Numbered from the stretch's first letter, positions 1 to 8,482 are shown. The stretch: DNA of 64,000 bases from Dokdonella_A sp014338185 (GCA_030263295.1 SZOS01000003.1:62001-126000), one strand, 5' to 3'. The notes: a model not told the origin generated them from the sequence alone. A program made the numbers and translations.

Positions 1-1
1 C

Positions 2-844
2 CTCACCGGCTCCAACCTCACCAACTGGAAGGGCGCCAAGTCGCTGCTCGGCGGCGGCACCGGGCGCCACATCAGCTACGGCGTGCGCGAGTTCGGCATG
101 GCCGCGATCATGAACGGCATCGCGCTGCACCGTGGCTACATTCCCTTCGGCGGCACCTTCCTCACCTTCAGCGACTACAGCCGCAATGCGATCCGTATCG
201 GCGCGCTCATGCGCCAGCGTGTGATCCACGTGTTCACCCACGACTCGATCGGGCTGGGCGAGGACGGGCCGACCCACCAGGCGGTCGAGCAGGTGTCGTC
301 GCTGCGCCTGATCCCGGGGCTGGAAGTGTGGCGCCCCTGCGATACGGTGGAGACCGCGGTGGCATGGCAGCTGGCGCTGGAACGCGCCGACGCGCCGACC
401 GCGCTGGCGCTGTCGCGGCAGAACCTGCCGTTCGTGGCGCGCAGCGTCGCCCAGATCGAGGCCATCGCGCGCGGCGGCTACGTGCTGGCCGATGCCGCGG
501 GCGCGCCGCAGCGCATCCTCATCGCCACCGGCTCGGAAGTCGCGCTCGCGCTCGCGGCCAAGCAACTGCTCGATGCGCAGGGCCTCGCCACGCGCGTGGT
601 GTCGATGCCCTCCACCACCACCTTCGACCGCCAGGACGCGGCCTGGCGCGAGCAAGTGCTGCCCGCCGGCGTGCGCAAGGTGGCGATCGAAGCCGGCTGC
701 ACTGCGCTGTGGTGGAAGTATGTCGGCAGCGATGGCGCCGTGGTCGGCCTCGACCGCTTCGGGGAATCGGCGCCGGCGGCGCAGCTGTTCGAGTTCTTCG
801 GCTTCACCCCCGAGCACGTGACGCAGGTCGCGCGCGGCCACTGA
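2..844 (+). CDS. tkt: Transketolase, C-terminal part (gene cut by window start)
   Basis: Transketolase moves two-carbon ketol units between sugar phosphates in the non-oxidative pentose phosphate pathway, using thiamine diphosphate. The frame is open from base 2, so the start lies outside the window; 280 residues remain. They hold the end of the pyrimidine-binding domain (LTGSNLTNWKGAKS, YGVREFGMAAIMNGIALH, FGGTFLTFSDYSRNAIR), the GLGEDGPTHQ segment and the C-terminal domain ending near FGFTPEHV. The segments match bacterial tkt closely in order and spacing. No terminator with a T-run follows. Confidence 0.95.
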   Translation, partial: LTGSNLTNWKGAKSLLGGGTGRHISYGVREFGMAAIMNGIALHRGYIPFGGTFLTFSDYSRNAIRIGALMRQRVIHVFTHDSIGLGEDGPTHQAVEQVSSLRLIPGLEVWRPCDTVETAVAWQLALERADAPTALALSRQNLPFVARSVAQIEAIARGGYVLADAAGAPQRILIATGSEVALALAAKQLLDAQGLATRVVSMPSTTTFDRQDAAWREQVLPAGVRKVAIEAGCTALWWKYVGSDGAVVGLDRFGESAPAAQLFEFFGFTPEHVTQVARGH

Positions 845-904
845 CGCGGGCGCGGTTCGGCCGCGCGCCGCCTGGCCGTGGTCGCATCGCCGCGGCCGCA
901 CCTT

Positions 905-918
905 GCTAGACTGCGCGC
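905..918 (+). promoter_or_regulatory. Putative -10 region, GCTAGACTGCGCGC
   Basis: A TAGACT hexamer (907-912) sits 12 bases before the start codon at 925, so transcription would begin about 919 and leave a leader of only a few bases. The same 14-mer occurs in front of plsB (27408-27421) and a near copy precedes the gene at 18762. No good -35 element is visible, so this is an inference from recurrence and position. Confidence 0.4.
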
Positions 919-924
919 ACGGCC

Positions 925-1131
925 ATGCTCTCCGACGATCCCGCCGCGCTCGTGCGCAAACTCACCGAACTCAGGATCGAGCATCGCGACCTCGACGATG
1001 CGATCGCACGCCTGCGCGCCGATCCCGGCTGCGACGAGTTGCAGCTCACGCGCATGAAGAAGCGCAAGCTCAAGCTCAAGGACATGATCGCGTGGCTGGA
1101 GAGCCGCCTCATTCCCGACCTCGACGCCTGA
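925..1131 (+). CDS. YdcH/DUF465-family small protein
   Basis: A 68-residue acidic and basic protein predicted to be almost entirely helical, with heptad-like spacing (LVRKLTELRIEHRDLDDAIARL, then RMKKRKLKLKDMIAWLE). Length and pattern fit the DUF465/YdcH family, small cytosolic coiled-coil proteins of unknown role common in proteobacteria. It is followed 19 bases later by a DUF924 gene on the same strand. The ATG at 925 lies just downstream of a TAGACT promoter-like element. Confidence 0.8.
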   Translation: MLSDDPAALVRKLTELRIEHRDLDDAIARLRADPGCDELQLTRMKKRKLKLKDMIAWLESRLIPDLDA

Positions 1132-1150
1132 TCGCGCAGGTGATGGCCAC

Positions 1151-1699
1151 ATGAGCAGCGCCACCCCCGCCACCGTGCTCGCGTTCTGGTTCGAACAGGT
1201 CGAACCCGCGCAGTGGTGGCGCGTCGATGCCGCCTTCGACGCCGCCCTGCGCGAGCGCTTCGGCGCGCTGCACGAGGCCGCAGTGCAGGGCGAACTGTAT
1301 CCGTGGCGCGCCGACGCGTCTGGTCGACTGGCCGAGGTGATCGTGCTCGATCAGTTCTCGCGCAACATCCATCGCGGCAGCGCGCGCGCGTTCGCGGCCG
1401 ATCCGATGGCGCTTGCGCTCGCCCAGGAAGCGGTCGCGGCCAGCCACGACCAGGCCCTGCCGCCGGCGCGGCGGCTGTTCCTGTACCTGCCCTACATGCA
1501 CAGCGAATCGGCGCGCATCCACGCGGTGGCGGTGGGGCTGTTCGAGCGGCTCGGCTTGCGCGACAACCTCGACTTCGAGCTGCGCCACAAGGCGATCATC
1601 GACCGCTTCGGGCGCTATCCGCACCGCAATGCCGCGCTCGGTCGTGTGTCGACCGAGGCCGAACTGGCGTTCCTGCGCGAGCCCGGATCAAGCTTCTGA
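1151..1699 (+). CDS. DUF924 family protein
   Basis: A 182-residue cytosolic protein beginning VLAFWFEQVEPAQWW and containing LAEVIVLDQFSRNIHRGSAR and LFLYLPYMHSE, the signature segments of DUF924 proteins. The family has a helical TPR-like fold and no assigned activity. Length is normal for the family. It lies 19 bases after the YdcH-like gene, probably co-transcribed with it, and converges with the threonine aldolase gene, whose stop is about 100 bases downstream. Confidence 0.85.
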   Translation: MSSATPATVLAFWFEQVEPAQWWRVDAAFDAALRERFGALHEAAVQGELYPWRADASGRLAEVIVLDQFSRNIHRGSARAFAADPMALALAQEAVAASHDQALPPARRLFLYLPYMHSESARIHAVAVGLFERLGLRDNLDFELRHKAIIDRFGRYPHRNAALGRVSTEAELAFLREPGSSF

Positions 1700-1796
1700 G
1701 AGCCGGTTGCGTACCAGCCCGGGGCTCGGGCCGTGAACGATCGCAGCGCGCGCTGGCGAGACGGCGCCGAAGACGCGCCGGGCTCCGTGGTTTGCC

Positions 1797-2801
1797 TCAG
1801 GCAAATGCCCGGAATGCGGCCAACGTGTGCGCGATCGCGGCATCATCGATGTCCAGATGCGTGACCAGCCGTACCGTCGGCAGGTAACCGATGCTTGCGC
1901 GCACGCCGTGCGCGTGCAGATGCGCGGCCAGCGTCTGCAGGCGCTCCCGGGCGACCTCGATGAACACCATGTTGGTGTGGTGCGCGGTGACGCGGATGCC
2001 GTCGATGTCGGCAAGCCCGGCCGCGAGCTGCGCCGCGCGCGCGTGGTCCTGCACCAGGCGTGCCCGATGGTGATCGAGTGCATGCAGTCCCGCCGCGGCC
2101 AGCACCCCGGCCTGGCGCATGCCACCACCGAGCATCTTGCGCCAGCGCCGCGCGGCGTCGATGAGCACGCGGCTGCCCAGCAGCACCGAGCCTGCCGGCG
2201 CGCCCAAGCCCTTGGACAGGCACACCGACACGGTGTCGAACGGCGCCGCCAATTCGCGCGCACTGCAGCCGCTCGCCACCGCGGCATTGAACAGGCGGGC
2301 GCCGTCCAGATGCATGCCCAGCCCGTGCGCGCGCGCCCATCGGCTCGCCGCGACCACGTAGTCCTGCGGCAGCACGCGACCGTGCCAGGTGTTCTCGAGT
2401 GCGAGCAGGCGCGTGCGTGCGAAGTGCATATCGTCGATCTTGCGCGCACGTTCGAGCGCGTCCAGCGGCAGGCTGCCGTCATCGTCCTGCACGATGGGCT
2501 GCGGCTGGATCGAACCCAGTACCGCAGCGCCGCCCGCTTCGAACTTGTAGGTGTGCGCGTCCATGCCCACCAGGTACTCGTCACCGCGCTGGCAGTGCGC
2601 GAGCAGGGCGCACAGATTGCCCTGCGTGCCACTGCTGACGAACAGGCCAGCCTCGAACCCGAGCTCGGCCGCCAACCGCTGCTGCAACGCGTTCACGGTC
2701 GGATCCTCGCCGTACACGTCGTCGCCCACCGCTGCGGCCGCCATCGCGGCCCGCATCGCCGCGGTGGGCTGGGTCACGGTATCGCTGCGCAGGTCGATCA
2801 T
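1797..2801 (-). CDS. ltaE: Low-specificity L-threonine aldolase
   Basis: A PLP enzyme of 334 residues that cleaves L-threonine and L-allo-threonine to glycine and acetaldehyde. It opens MIDLRSDTVTQPTAAMRAAM, typical of the family, and contains GDDVYGEDPTVN, the substrate-loop segment LENTWHGRVLP, HLDGARLFNAAV and the PLP-lysine motif SVCLSKGLGAPAGS (Lys197). Length fits the family. It lies downstream of copA on the same strand but 90 bases away, so co-transcription is uncertain. Confidence 0.92.
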   Translation of the reverse strand: MIDLRSDTVTQPTAAMRAAMAAAAVGDDVYGEDPTVNALQQRLAAELGFEAGLFVSSGTQGNLCALLAHCQRGDEYLVGMDAHTYKFEAGGAAVLGSIQPQPIVQDDDGSLPLDALERARKIDDMHFARTRLLALENTWHGRVLPQDYVVAASRWARAHGLGMHLDGARLFNAAVASGCSARELAAPFDTVSVCLSKGLGAPAGSVLLGSRVLIDAARRWRKMLGGGMRQAGVLAAAGLHALDHHRARLVQDHARAAQLAAGLADIDGIRVTAHHTNMVFIEVARERLQTLAAHLHAHGVRASIGYLPTVRLVTHLDIDDAAIAHTLAAFRAFA

Positions 2802-2891
2802 CGCGGGCGTCTCCCGATCAAGACCGCGAGCGTAGCCGACGCGGTCGCGCCCGCACCAGCGGCGGGCACGTTCCGCACGGGCGCATCCGCG

Positions 2892-5411
2892 TCACAACGG
2901 CGTGCGGCGCAGGCGCAGCGCGTTGCTGATCACCGACACCGAACTCAGGCTCATCGCCAGCGCCGCCACCATCGGGCTGAGCAGCCAGCCCGTGAACGGC
3001 CACGCCACGCCGGCCGCGATCGGCACGCCGAGGCTGTTGTAGAGGAACGCGAACGCGAGGTTCTGGTGGATGTTGCGCACCGTGGCATGGGCCAGCCCGA
3101 GCGCGCGCACGATGCCGCCCAGTTCGCCCTTCACCAGCGTCACCTGCGCGCTTTCCATCGCCACGTCGGTGCCGTTGCCCATCGCGATGCCGACATCGGC
3201 CGAGGCCAGCGCGGGCGCGTCGTTGATACCGTCGCCGGCCATGGCCACGCGGCGGCCGGCCGCGCGCGCGGCCTGCACCCAGGCGGCCTTGTCCGCGGGC
3301 GATTGCCCCGCATGCACCTCGTCGATGCCGAGCGCGGCGCCGACCGCATTCGCGCTCGCGGCATGGTCGCCGCTGAGCATCACCAGCCGCACGCCGCGCG
3401 CGCGCAGCGCGGCCAGCGCCTCGCGCGCCCCGGCCTTGAGCGGGTCCTGCGCGCCGAGCACGCCGGCCAGTTCGCCATCGACCGCGACGAACATGAGCGA
3501 ACGCGCGGCCGCCTGCAGCGGTGCGGCCAGCGCATCCAGCGCCGCGGGCGCGACGCCCAGCGCCTGCATCAGCGCGGCGTTGCCGAGCGCGATACGGCGG
3601 CCCTCGACCTCGCCGCGCACGCCGCGACCGACTTCGGCGGCGAACCCGCCCACCGGCCGCGGCGTGATGCCGCGCGCGCTCGCGGCCTCGAGCACCGCAT
3701 GCGCGAGCGGATGCTCGCTCACCGCCTCGATGCTCGCGGCCCAGCCCAGCACCTGCTCCTGCGCAAAGCCGGGCGCGGCGACCACGTCGGTCAGACGCGG
3801 CCGCCCTTCGGTGAGCGTGCCGGTCTTGTCCAGCACCAGCGTGTCGACATGGGCGAGGCGCTCGATCGCGGCCGCATCGCGGAACAGCACGCCATGCTCG
3901 GCGCCGCGCCCGCTCGCCACCATGATCGAGATCGGCGTGGCCAGGCCGAGTGCGCACGGGCAGGCGATGATGAGCACCGCCACCGCATTGACCACCGCGT
4001 AGGCCAGTCGCGGTTCGGGGCCCAGCCACCACCACAGCAAAAAGGTGAGCACCGCCACTGCCACCACTGCGGGCACGAACCAGGCCGACACGCGATCGGC
4101 CAATCGCTGCAACGGCGCCTTGCTGCGCTGCGCGCTCGCGACCAGTTCGACGATGCGCGCGAGCACGGTGTCGCGGCCCACGCGCTCGGCGCGCATGAGC
4201 AGGCTGCCACGGCCGTTGAGCGTGCCGCCGACGAGGCGGTCGCCGGACTGCTTCTCCACCGGGATCGGTTCGCCGCTGAGCATCGACTCGTCGACGCTGC
4301 TGCTGCCGTCGGTGACGCTGCCGTCGACAGGGATGCGCTCGCCCGGGCGCACGCGCAGCAGGTCGCCGATGCCGACCTGGTCGAGCGCGACGTCGGCCTC
4401 GCGGCCGGCTGCATCGAGGCGATGCGCGAGCGGCGGGGCGAGGTCGAGCAGGCGCCGCAATGCCGCCGAGGTCTTGCCGCGCGCGCGCAGTTCCAGCCAC
4501 TCGCCGAGCAGGGCCAGCGCCACGATGACGCCGGCCGCCTCGAAGTACACGCCGACCGCGCCATGCGCATCGCGCATCGCGGGCGGGAACCAGCCCGGCG
4601 CGAACATCGCCACGAGGCTGTAGCCGAACGCCACGATCACGCCGGTGCCGATCAGTGTGTACATGTTGGGCGAGCGGTTGCGCACGCCGAGCCAGCCGCG
4701 GCGGTAGTAGTCGACGCCGGCCCACAGTACCAGCGGTGCCGACAGCAACAATTCGGCGACGCGCAGCGCGCGTGCGAGCGCGGGCGAGGGATGCCACAGG
4801 CCCAGGTGCGGCAGCATCGCCACCAGCAGCAGCGGCAGCGCGAACGCCGCCGCGACCAGGCTCTTGCGCCGCACCGCGCGCAGCTCGCCATCGTCCTCGC
4901 CCGCGCTGAAATCCTTCGGCTCCAGCGCCATGCCGCACTTGGGGCAACTGCCGGGGCCGACCTGCTCGATCTCCGGATGCATCGGGCAGGTGTAGAGCGT
5001 GCCCGCGGGCAGCGGTGCCGCCGGTGCCGGCGCAGCGCCGGTGTAGCGCGCCGGGTCGGCGAGGAAGCGCTCGCGGCAGCGCGCGTTGCAGAAGTACCAG
5101 CGCTGGCCGCCGTGTTCGGCATTGAACGTGGCCGTGGCCGGATCCACGTGCATGCCGCACACCGGATCGCGCGCGCTGACTGGCGAGGCGCCGACCGCAT
5201 AACGCGCTGGGTCGGCGAGGAAGCGCTCGCGGCAGCGCGCGTTGCAGAAGTACCAGCGCTGGCCGTCGTGTTCGGCATTGAACGGGGCCGTGGCCGGGTC
5301 CACGCGCATGCCGCACACCGGATCGCGCGCGCTACTCGGCGTAGCGGTAGCCGAGGTGGCGGCATGCGTGCCGCAGCAGCGCGCCGCGTGGTTGGCGTGG
5401 TCGTGGTTCAT
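2892..5411 (-). CDS. copA: Copper-translocating P1B-type ATPase with two YHS domains
   Basis: An 839-residue inner-membrane ATPase expected to export Cu(I). In order: His/Cys-rich N-terminus (residues 1-16), two nearly identical YHS metal-binding domains (about 27-78 and 79-130), a heavy-metal-binding domain (YTCPMHPE...GSCPKCGM, 140-161), membrane segments, the phosphatase loop (SGEP), ion-pore motif CPC (484-486), phosphorylated DKTGT (Asp528), GDGIND, and a C-terminal membrane pair with YNSLGVP and MSLSSVSVISNALRLR, which fits the Cu(I) subgroup. The usual GMTCxxC HMA domain is absent. The ATG at 5411 overlaps the regulator's TGA (ATGA), so the pair is translationally coupled; the long upstream open frame is shadow. 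Confidence 0.93.
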   Translation of the reverse strand: MNHDHANHAARCCGTHAATSATATPSSARDPVCGMRVDPATAPFNAEHDGQRWYFCNARCRERFLADPARYAVGASPVSARDPVCGMHVDPATATFNAEHGGQRWYFCNARCRERFLADPARYTGAAPAPAAPLPAGTLYTCPMHPEIEQVGPGSCPKCGMALEPKDFSAGEDDGELRAVRRKSLVAAAFALPLLLVAMLPHLGLWHPSPALARALRVAELLLSAPLVLWAGVDYYRRGWLGVRNRSPNMYTLIGTGVIVAFGYSLVAMFAPGWFPPAMRDAHGAVGVYFEAAGVIVALALLGEWLELRARGKTSAALRRLLDLAPPLAHRLDAAGREADVALDQVGIGDLLRVRPGERIPVDGSVTDGSSSVDESMLSGEPIPVEKQSGDRLVGGTLNGRGSLLMRAERVGRDTVLARIVELVASAQRSKAPLQRLADRVSAWFVPAVVAVAVLTFLLWWWLGPEPRLAYAVVNAVAVLIIACPCALGLATPISIMVASGRGAEHGVLFRDAAAIERLAHVDTLVLDKTGTLTEGRPRLTDVVAAPGFAQEQVLGWAASIEAVSEHPLAHAVLEAASARGITPRPVGGFAAEVGRGVRGEVEGRRIALGNAALMQALGVAPAALDALAAPLQAAARSLMFVAVDGELAGVLGAQDPLKAGAREALAALRARGVRLVMLSGDHAASANAVGAALGIDEVHAGQSPADKAAWVQAARAAGRRVAMAGDGINDAPALASADVGIAMGNGTDVAMESAQVTLVKGELGGIVRALGLAHATVRNIHQNLAFAFLYNSLGVPIAAGVAWPFTGWLLSPMVAALAMSLSSVSVISNALRLRRTPL
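5022..5333 (-). repeat. Tandem direct repeat (2 x 156 bp) encoding duplicated YHS domains
   Basis: Two head-to-tail units, 5178-5333 and 5022-5177, each coding for 52 residues from SARDPVCGM to the linker after DPARY. They differ at only a few residues before the linker (Arg/His, Pro/Thr, Asp/Gly), so the duplication looks recent or homogenised. Both keep the paired cysteines of FCNARC. Confidence 0.85.
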
Positions 5412-5818
5412 GGCTGGTCCTTGCCGTCGAGCGCGGCCAGGATCGGGCAATGGTCGAGCGTGCCACTGCCGGGGCAGGCATCGACGAGCCGGCGCAGGCC
5501 GCGCCGCATCTTCTGCAGTTGCGTGATGCGCGCCTCGACGTCGGCGAGGCGGGCCTGCGCGCGCGCGTGCAGCCCGCGCACGCCGCGTTCGTGGTCGGCC
5601 GACAGGTCCAGCAAGGCGCGGATGTCCTCGAGCGCAAAGCCGAGCGCCTTGGCGCGGCGGATGAAGCGCAGGCGCCGCACGTCTTCCGCCGCGTACTCGC
5701 GATAGCCCGACAGCCGCCGTGCCGGTGGCGGCAACAATGCGCGCCGTTCGTAGTAGCGCACGGTGTCGATCGCGACTCCGGCCTCGCGCGCAACCTTGCC
5801 GATCGTGTAAGCGCTCAT
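5408..5818 (-). CDS. MerR-family metal-responsive regulator (CueR-like)
   Basis: A 136-residue DNA-binding activator predicted to switch on its own gene and copA in response to metal. The N-terminal winged helix reads YTIGKVAREAGVAIDTVRYYERRALLPPP, followed by the dimerisation helix and a metal-binding loop C-PGSGTLDH-C-PIL. The position that is Cys in Zn/Cd/Hg sensors is Val here, which leans to Cu(I)/Ag(I), although the operator resembles the ZntR type. Start chosen at 5818 because a GGGAGCAG ribosome-binding site precedes it and it begins with the conserved fold; the longer frame runs through the promoter. The stop overlaps the copA start. Confidence 0.88.
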   Translation of the reverse strand: MSAYTIGKVAREAGVAIDTVRYYERRALLPPPARRLSGYREYAAEDVRRLRFIRRAKALGFALEDIRALLDLSADHERGVRGLHARAQARLADVEARITQLQKMRRGLRRLVDACPGSGTLDHCPILAALDGKDQP

Positions 5819-5846
5819 CGCGCTGCTCCCGCATGGACAGGCCTCT

Positions 5847-5878
5847 AGCCTAAACCCTGGAGCATGGTCCAGAGTCAA
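5847..5878 (-). promoter_or_regulatory. MerR-type promoter/operator of the regulator-copA operon
   Basis: Read on the minus strand: -35 TTGACT (5873-5878), a 20-base spacer (5853-5872), and -10 TAGGCT (5847-5852). A near-perfect dyad, ACTCTGGA (5868-5875) with TCCAGGGT (5854-5861), overlaps the -35 and spans the spacer. An over-long spacer carrying a dyad is the hallmark of MerR-activated promoters. The regulator's ATG lies 28 bases downstream of the -10. Confidence 0.85.
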
Positions 5879-5980
5879 GCCTGGCCGTGCGCGAAGCGCG
5901 GGCGCCGGCCGGCGCTCGCGCGCGATGTTGCCGCGCCTTGGCGCGGGCGCTACGGTGGAGGCCCCGCCGCCGAGGTTGCC

Positions 5981-6280
5981 ATGCGCCCGATCGCCCTCAC
6001 CCTCTTCGCCACGCTGGCCGGTGCCAGCGTCGCCGCGCCGCCCCCGCCCGCCGCCCGCGCCGACCTGCAGGCGCTGTTCGCGTCGCTGCAAGGCCAGCAT
6101 GTCAAGCTGGTCGCCGACCGCCCGCTCGACGTCAGCGTCGACACGGTCGGCAGCGACCATTTCTGCGGCCGCTCCGCACGCCACACCCTGTGCCTGCCCT
6201 ACGAGTCGATCGCCTACGTGTGGATGCGCGAACCCGGCACCCACCAGGTAGTGATCCGGTCCGGCATCCGCCTGCCCTGA
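5981..6280 (+). CDS. Small exported hypothetical protein
   Basis: A 99-residue protein with a likely signal peptide (MRPIALTLFATLAGASVAA, cleavage near residue 18-19), a proline/alanine linker and a short mature domain with two cysteines (HFCGRSARHTLC) that could form a disulphide. I do not recognise the family. The start at 5981 gives the signal peptide; an upstream in-frame ATG would bury it. It is transcribed away from the MerR gene and converges with the DUF262 gene. Confidence 0.6.
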   Translation: MRPIALTLFATLAGASVAAPPPPAARADLQALFASLQGQHVKLVADRPLDVSVDTVGSDHFCGRSARHTLCLPYESIAYVWMREPGTHQVVIRSGIRLP

Positions 6281-6281
6281 C

Positions 6282-6299
6282 GTGCGCCGCGCGGCGCAC
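6282..6299. terminator. Perfect 18-bp GC palindrome between convergent stops
   Basis: GTGCGCCGCGCGGCGCAC fills exactly the gap between the stop of the plus-strand gene (6280) and the stop of the minus-strand gene (6300). There is no T-run on either side, so it is a hairpin that may stop or protect transcripts from both directions rather than a classical intrinsic terminator. Confidence 0.4.
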
Positions 6300-8096
6300 T
6301 CACAACAACTCGAACCAGCGCTTGATCTTGAGTGCCATGAGGACGCGGCGTTGCTCGAGGAAATCGTCGTAGTCCGGCACTTGGCCATCCAGCAGCGTTT
6401 CCGGGATGCAATTCATGTGCAGGTTTGCGCGCAGGCCGGCCGGCTCGACAATGCCGCCGTAACGACGCGCGCCGCCATTGACCTGCGCGGCGATCTCGGC
6501 GAAATAGACTTCCGGCGCGCGCGCCCCGATTGCAATGTTGATTTCGCTCTGCGCAAGCACGAAGTTGGCGATCTGGTTGTAGCGGCCCCTCGGCAGCCCG
6601 AGTCCTTTCAGATGCTTCTGCGGGTAGACATGGTGGACGTCGCTGCGGTTCATCAGCAGATCGTGCACCGTGATGTCACGCGACAGGAAACCCTTGTCGC
6701 CAAGCTTCACCTGGGCGGCCTGGTAAGCCATGAAGTACGGGCTGCTGGACGATGAAGTGTCCAGCAGCTGCGGCAGCATTCCCGTCCAGAAGCTGTCTGG
6801 CAGCTCGTTGTCGATAACGGAACGCGTGTAGTCTGCGAGGCCGCGCGCCTCGATCTGGCGAATGTCGAAATCAAACATCGTCTCAGGCGAGCCGGTATAG
6901 CGGCGGCGCAGGATCGACATTGCATACCATCGGCGCACGAGCTGTTCGAGGTCGGCCGCGGGCATCGACTCGGCACGGCCGCGCAGATAGAGGATGTAGG
7001 CAAAATTGACGACATTGCGCCCACGAATCAGGCTGCTGGTCACAAAGCCGGCCGACCTCAGGATCATCGTGATGCGGTCGAAGTGGGTCTTGTTGATGAA
7101 GGCCAACACTCCGCGCTTGAGCTTGCCGAAGGACTCTTCGGCAATCGTCTCCTCGAATTGTTTGGTTTCGAAGTTGCGGCCAGACAGCAGGGCCACCAGA
7201 TCCTGCAGCTTGCCGCGACTGAACTCCGAGGTGAATGCGACGCGCAACATGTCGGTATAGGTTGGGTCGTAGATGTCGTCGTTGACGTCTTTGAGCCAGC
7301 GCATCTGCTGGAAGAACTCGGATGCAGCGAAGGCCGGATCGATCTTCTCGATGCGGCTGAGGAACTCGGGTGCCGCTGCCAGATGGCAGAAGTAGTCGAT
7401 GGCCTTGCGCAACAGGTTGCCACCGTGATTCTCGTTGACCGCGATCTTGGACATCGCGAAATCTGCCTGCGACAGCTCGGCTCCGGCTGAATTCACGCGT
7501 ATGAAGATCTCGGTAACCGTCTCGATATCCAAATCTTCGGCGAGCTCGATGACGCCCACATGATTGTTGACGATCTTGCGCAGGCGCTCGATCGTCGCAA
7601 ACACTTGGTCACGCGAAGTCTGCGAATTGCGCTCGCAGTACTCCGTCACGAGCCGAAACACACTCGTACTTGGCGCGAACACGTCGGCCACGTCGCTGAT
7701 CCACGCAGCGTCCTTGGCAATCGCCGGATTGGCCACCTCGAAGCGTTCTTCCTGCGGATTGAATGCGATGCGGATGCGAACCGTCTCATAGTTGCGGGTC
7801 AGTACCTCGCGCCCGAGCAGCGCAGCCATCAGCGCGGTTACCCGCTGCTGCCCGTCAATCAGGATGCGCTTGCCCGCCGCGAGGCTCCCATCCTTGAGCC
7901 GGATGGTTGGGTTTCGCCACGCGATGAGGTAACCGACAGGGTAGCCCTGATAGAGCGAATCGAGCAGGTTGCGAACCTTGGTTGCATCCCACACGAACGG
8001 ACGCTGGATTTCCGGGATGGCCACTTCGCCGGACTTCACCCACGCGAGGAGGGTCTCGATGGGATGGGGTGCGACAGAGTAACGTTGCGTAGACAT
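6300..8096 (-). CDS. GmrSD-like DUF262 + DUF1524 nuclease (putative type IV restriction/defence)
   Basis: A 598-residue protein with an N-terminal DUF262 domain (PEIQRPFVWDATKVRNLLDSL, then the ParB/Srx-like nucleotide site ILIDGQQR with Asp81) and a C-terminal HNH-like DUF1524 part (DVHHVYPQKHL, His488-His489; then NQIANFVLAQSEINIAIG). In GmrSD systems these two halves act on modified phage DNA using NTP; here both are in one chain, as in many single-gene homologues. Start chosen at 8096 (MSTQRYS) because the conserved domain begins directly after; an upstream ATG at 8156 would add 20 residues without domain character. Codon use is less GC-biased than in neighbouring housekeeping genes, suggesting transfer. 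Function inferred from family. Confidence 0.8.
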   Translation of the reverse strand: MSTQRYSVAPHPIETLLAWVKSGEVAIPEIQRPFVWDATKVRNLLDSLYQGYPVGYLIAWRNPTIRLKDGSLAAGKRILIDGQQRVTALMAALLGREVLTRNYETVRIRIAFNPQEERFEVANPAIAKDAAWISDVADVFAPSTSVFRLVTEYCERNSQTSRDQVFATIERLRKIVNNHVGVIELAEDLDIETVTEIFIRVNSAGAELSQADFAMSKIAVNENHGGNLLRKAIDYFCHLAAAPEFLSRIEKIDPAFAASEFFQQMRWLKDVNDDIYDPTYTDMLRVAFTSEFSRGKLQDLVALLSGRNFETKQFEETIAEESFGKLKRGVLAFINKTHFDRITMILRSAGFVTSSLIRGRNVVNFAYILYLRGRAESMPAADLEQLVRRWYAMSILRRRYTGSPETMFDFDIRQIEARGLADYTRSVIDNELPDSFWTGMLPQLLDTSSSSSPYFMAYQAAQVKLGDKGFLSRDITVHDLLMNRSDVHHVYPQKHLKGLGLPRGRYNQIANFVLAQSEINIAIGARAPEVYFAEIAAQVNGGARRYGGIVEPAGLRANLHMNCIPETLLDGQVPDYDDFLEQRRVLMALKIKRWFELL

Positions 8097-8482
8097 GCTG
8101 ATGCGGATCCCGTTACTGGCAGAGGTCACATGGCAGTGGCGTAGCAGCGACGCCACCGGATCGGCGGGAACCAGTTCTCAGAATGAACAGGCCCCTATTG
8201 ACACCGATATTCGAGCGCAGTACTAAACTTATTCCGCAGTCATTCATGGGTAGCCACGGATATGCCTCCTGAAGCCGCCGCTTAGCGCCTTCACCAGGCA
8301 TCTAAACACCCGAGCGATATCGTTTGTCTGCTCATGTTTGACGTCTTTATATGGGAGGGGTGATGGATGCATTCGATACTCTAATGGAAGGTTCGTTTCC
8401 GCACACGCTGACGATCCTAACGACGTATCAATGCACGGCGGCATACCGACAGTGTTGCTTGAATTCGCCAGGTTAGGTAATC
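8097..8482. other. Intergenic region, AT-richer, no gene recognised
   Basis: A 386-base divergent gap between the DUF262 gene and the PH-domain gene. Only very short frames occur. It carries a strong plus-strand promoter-like pair near 8198-8226 and an AGGTTAGG ribosome-binding site just before 8483. No inverted repeats or insertion-sequence ends were recognised. Confidence 0.5.
8198..8226 (+). promoter_or_regulatory. Sigma-70-type promoter, TTGACA-17-TACTAA
   Basis: A consensus -35 (TTGACA, 8198-8203), a spacer of exactly 17 (8204-8220) and -10 TACTAA (8221-8226). Transcription would start about 8233 and read toward the PH-domain gene at 8483, leaving a leader of roughly 250 bases with no clear frame. 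It is one of the best promoter matches in the window. Confidence 0.55.

Noticed and set aside
1827..5705. Plus-strand open frame of about 1290 residues
   Set aside because: It runs antisense to ltaE and copA and is made of Arg/His/Ala-rich sequence typical of a high-GC shadow frame; both genes on the other strand have clear motifs.
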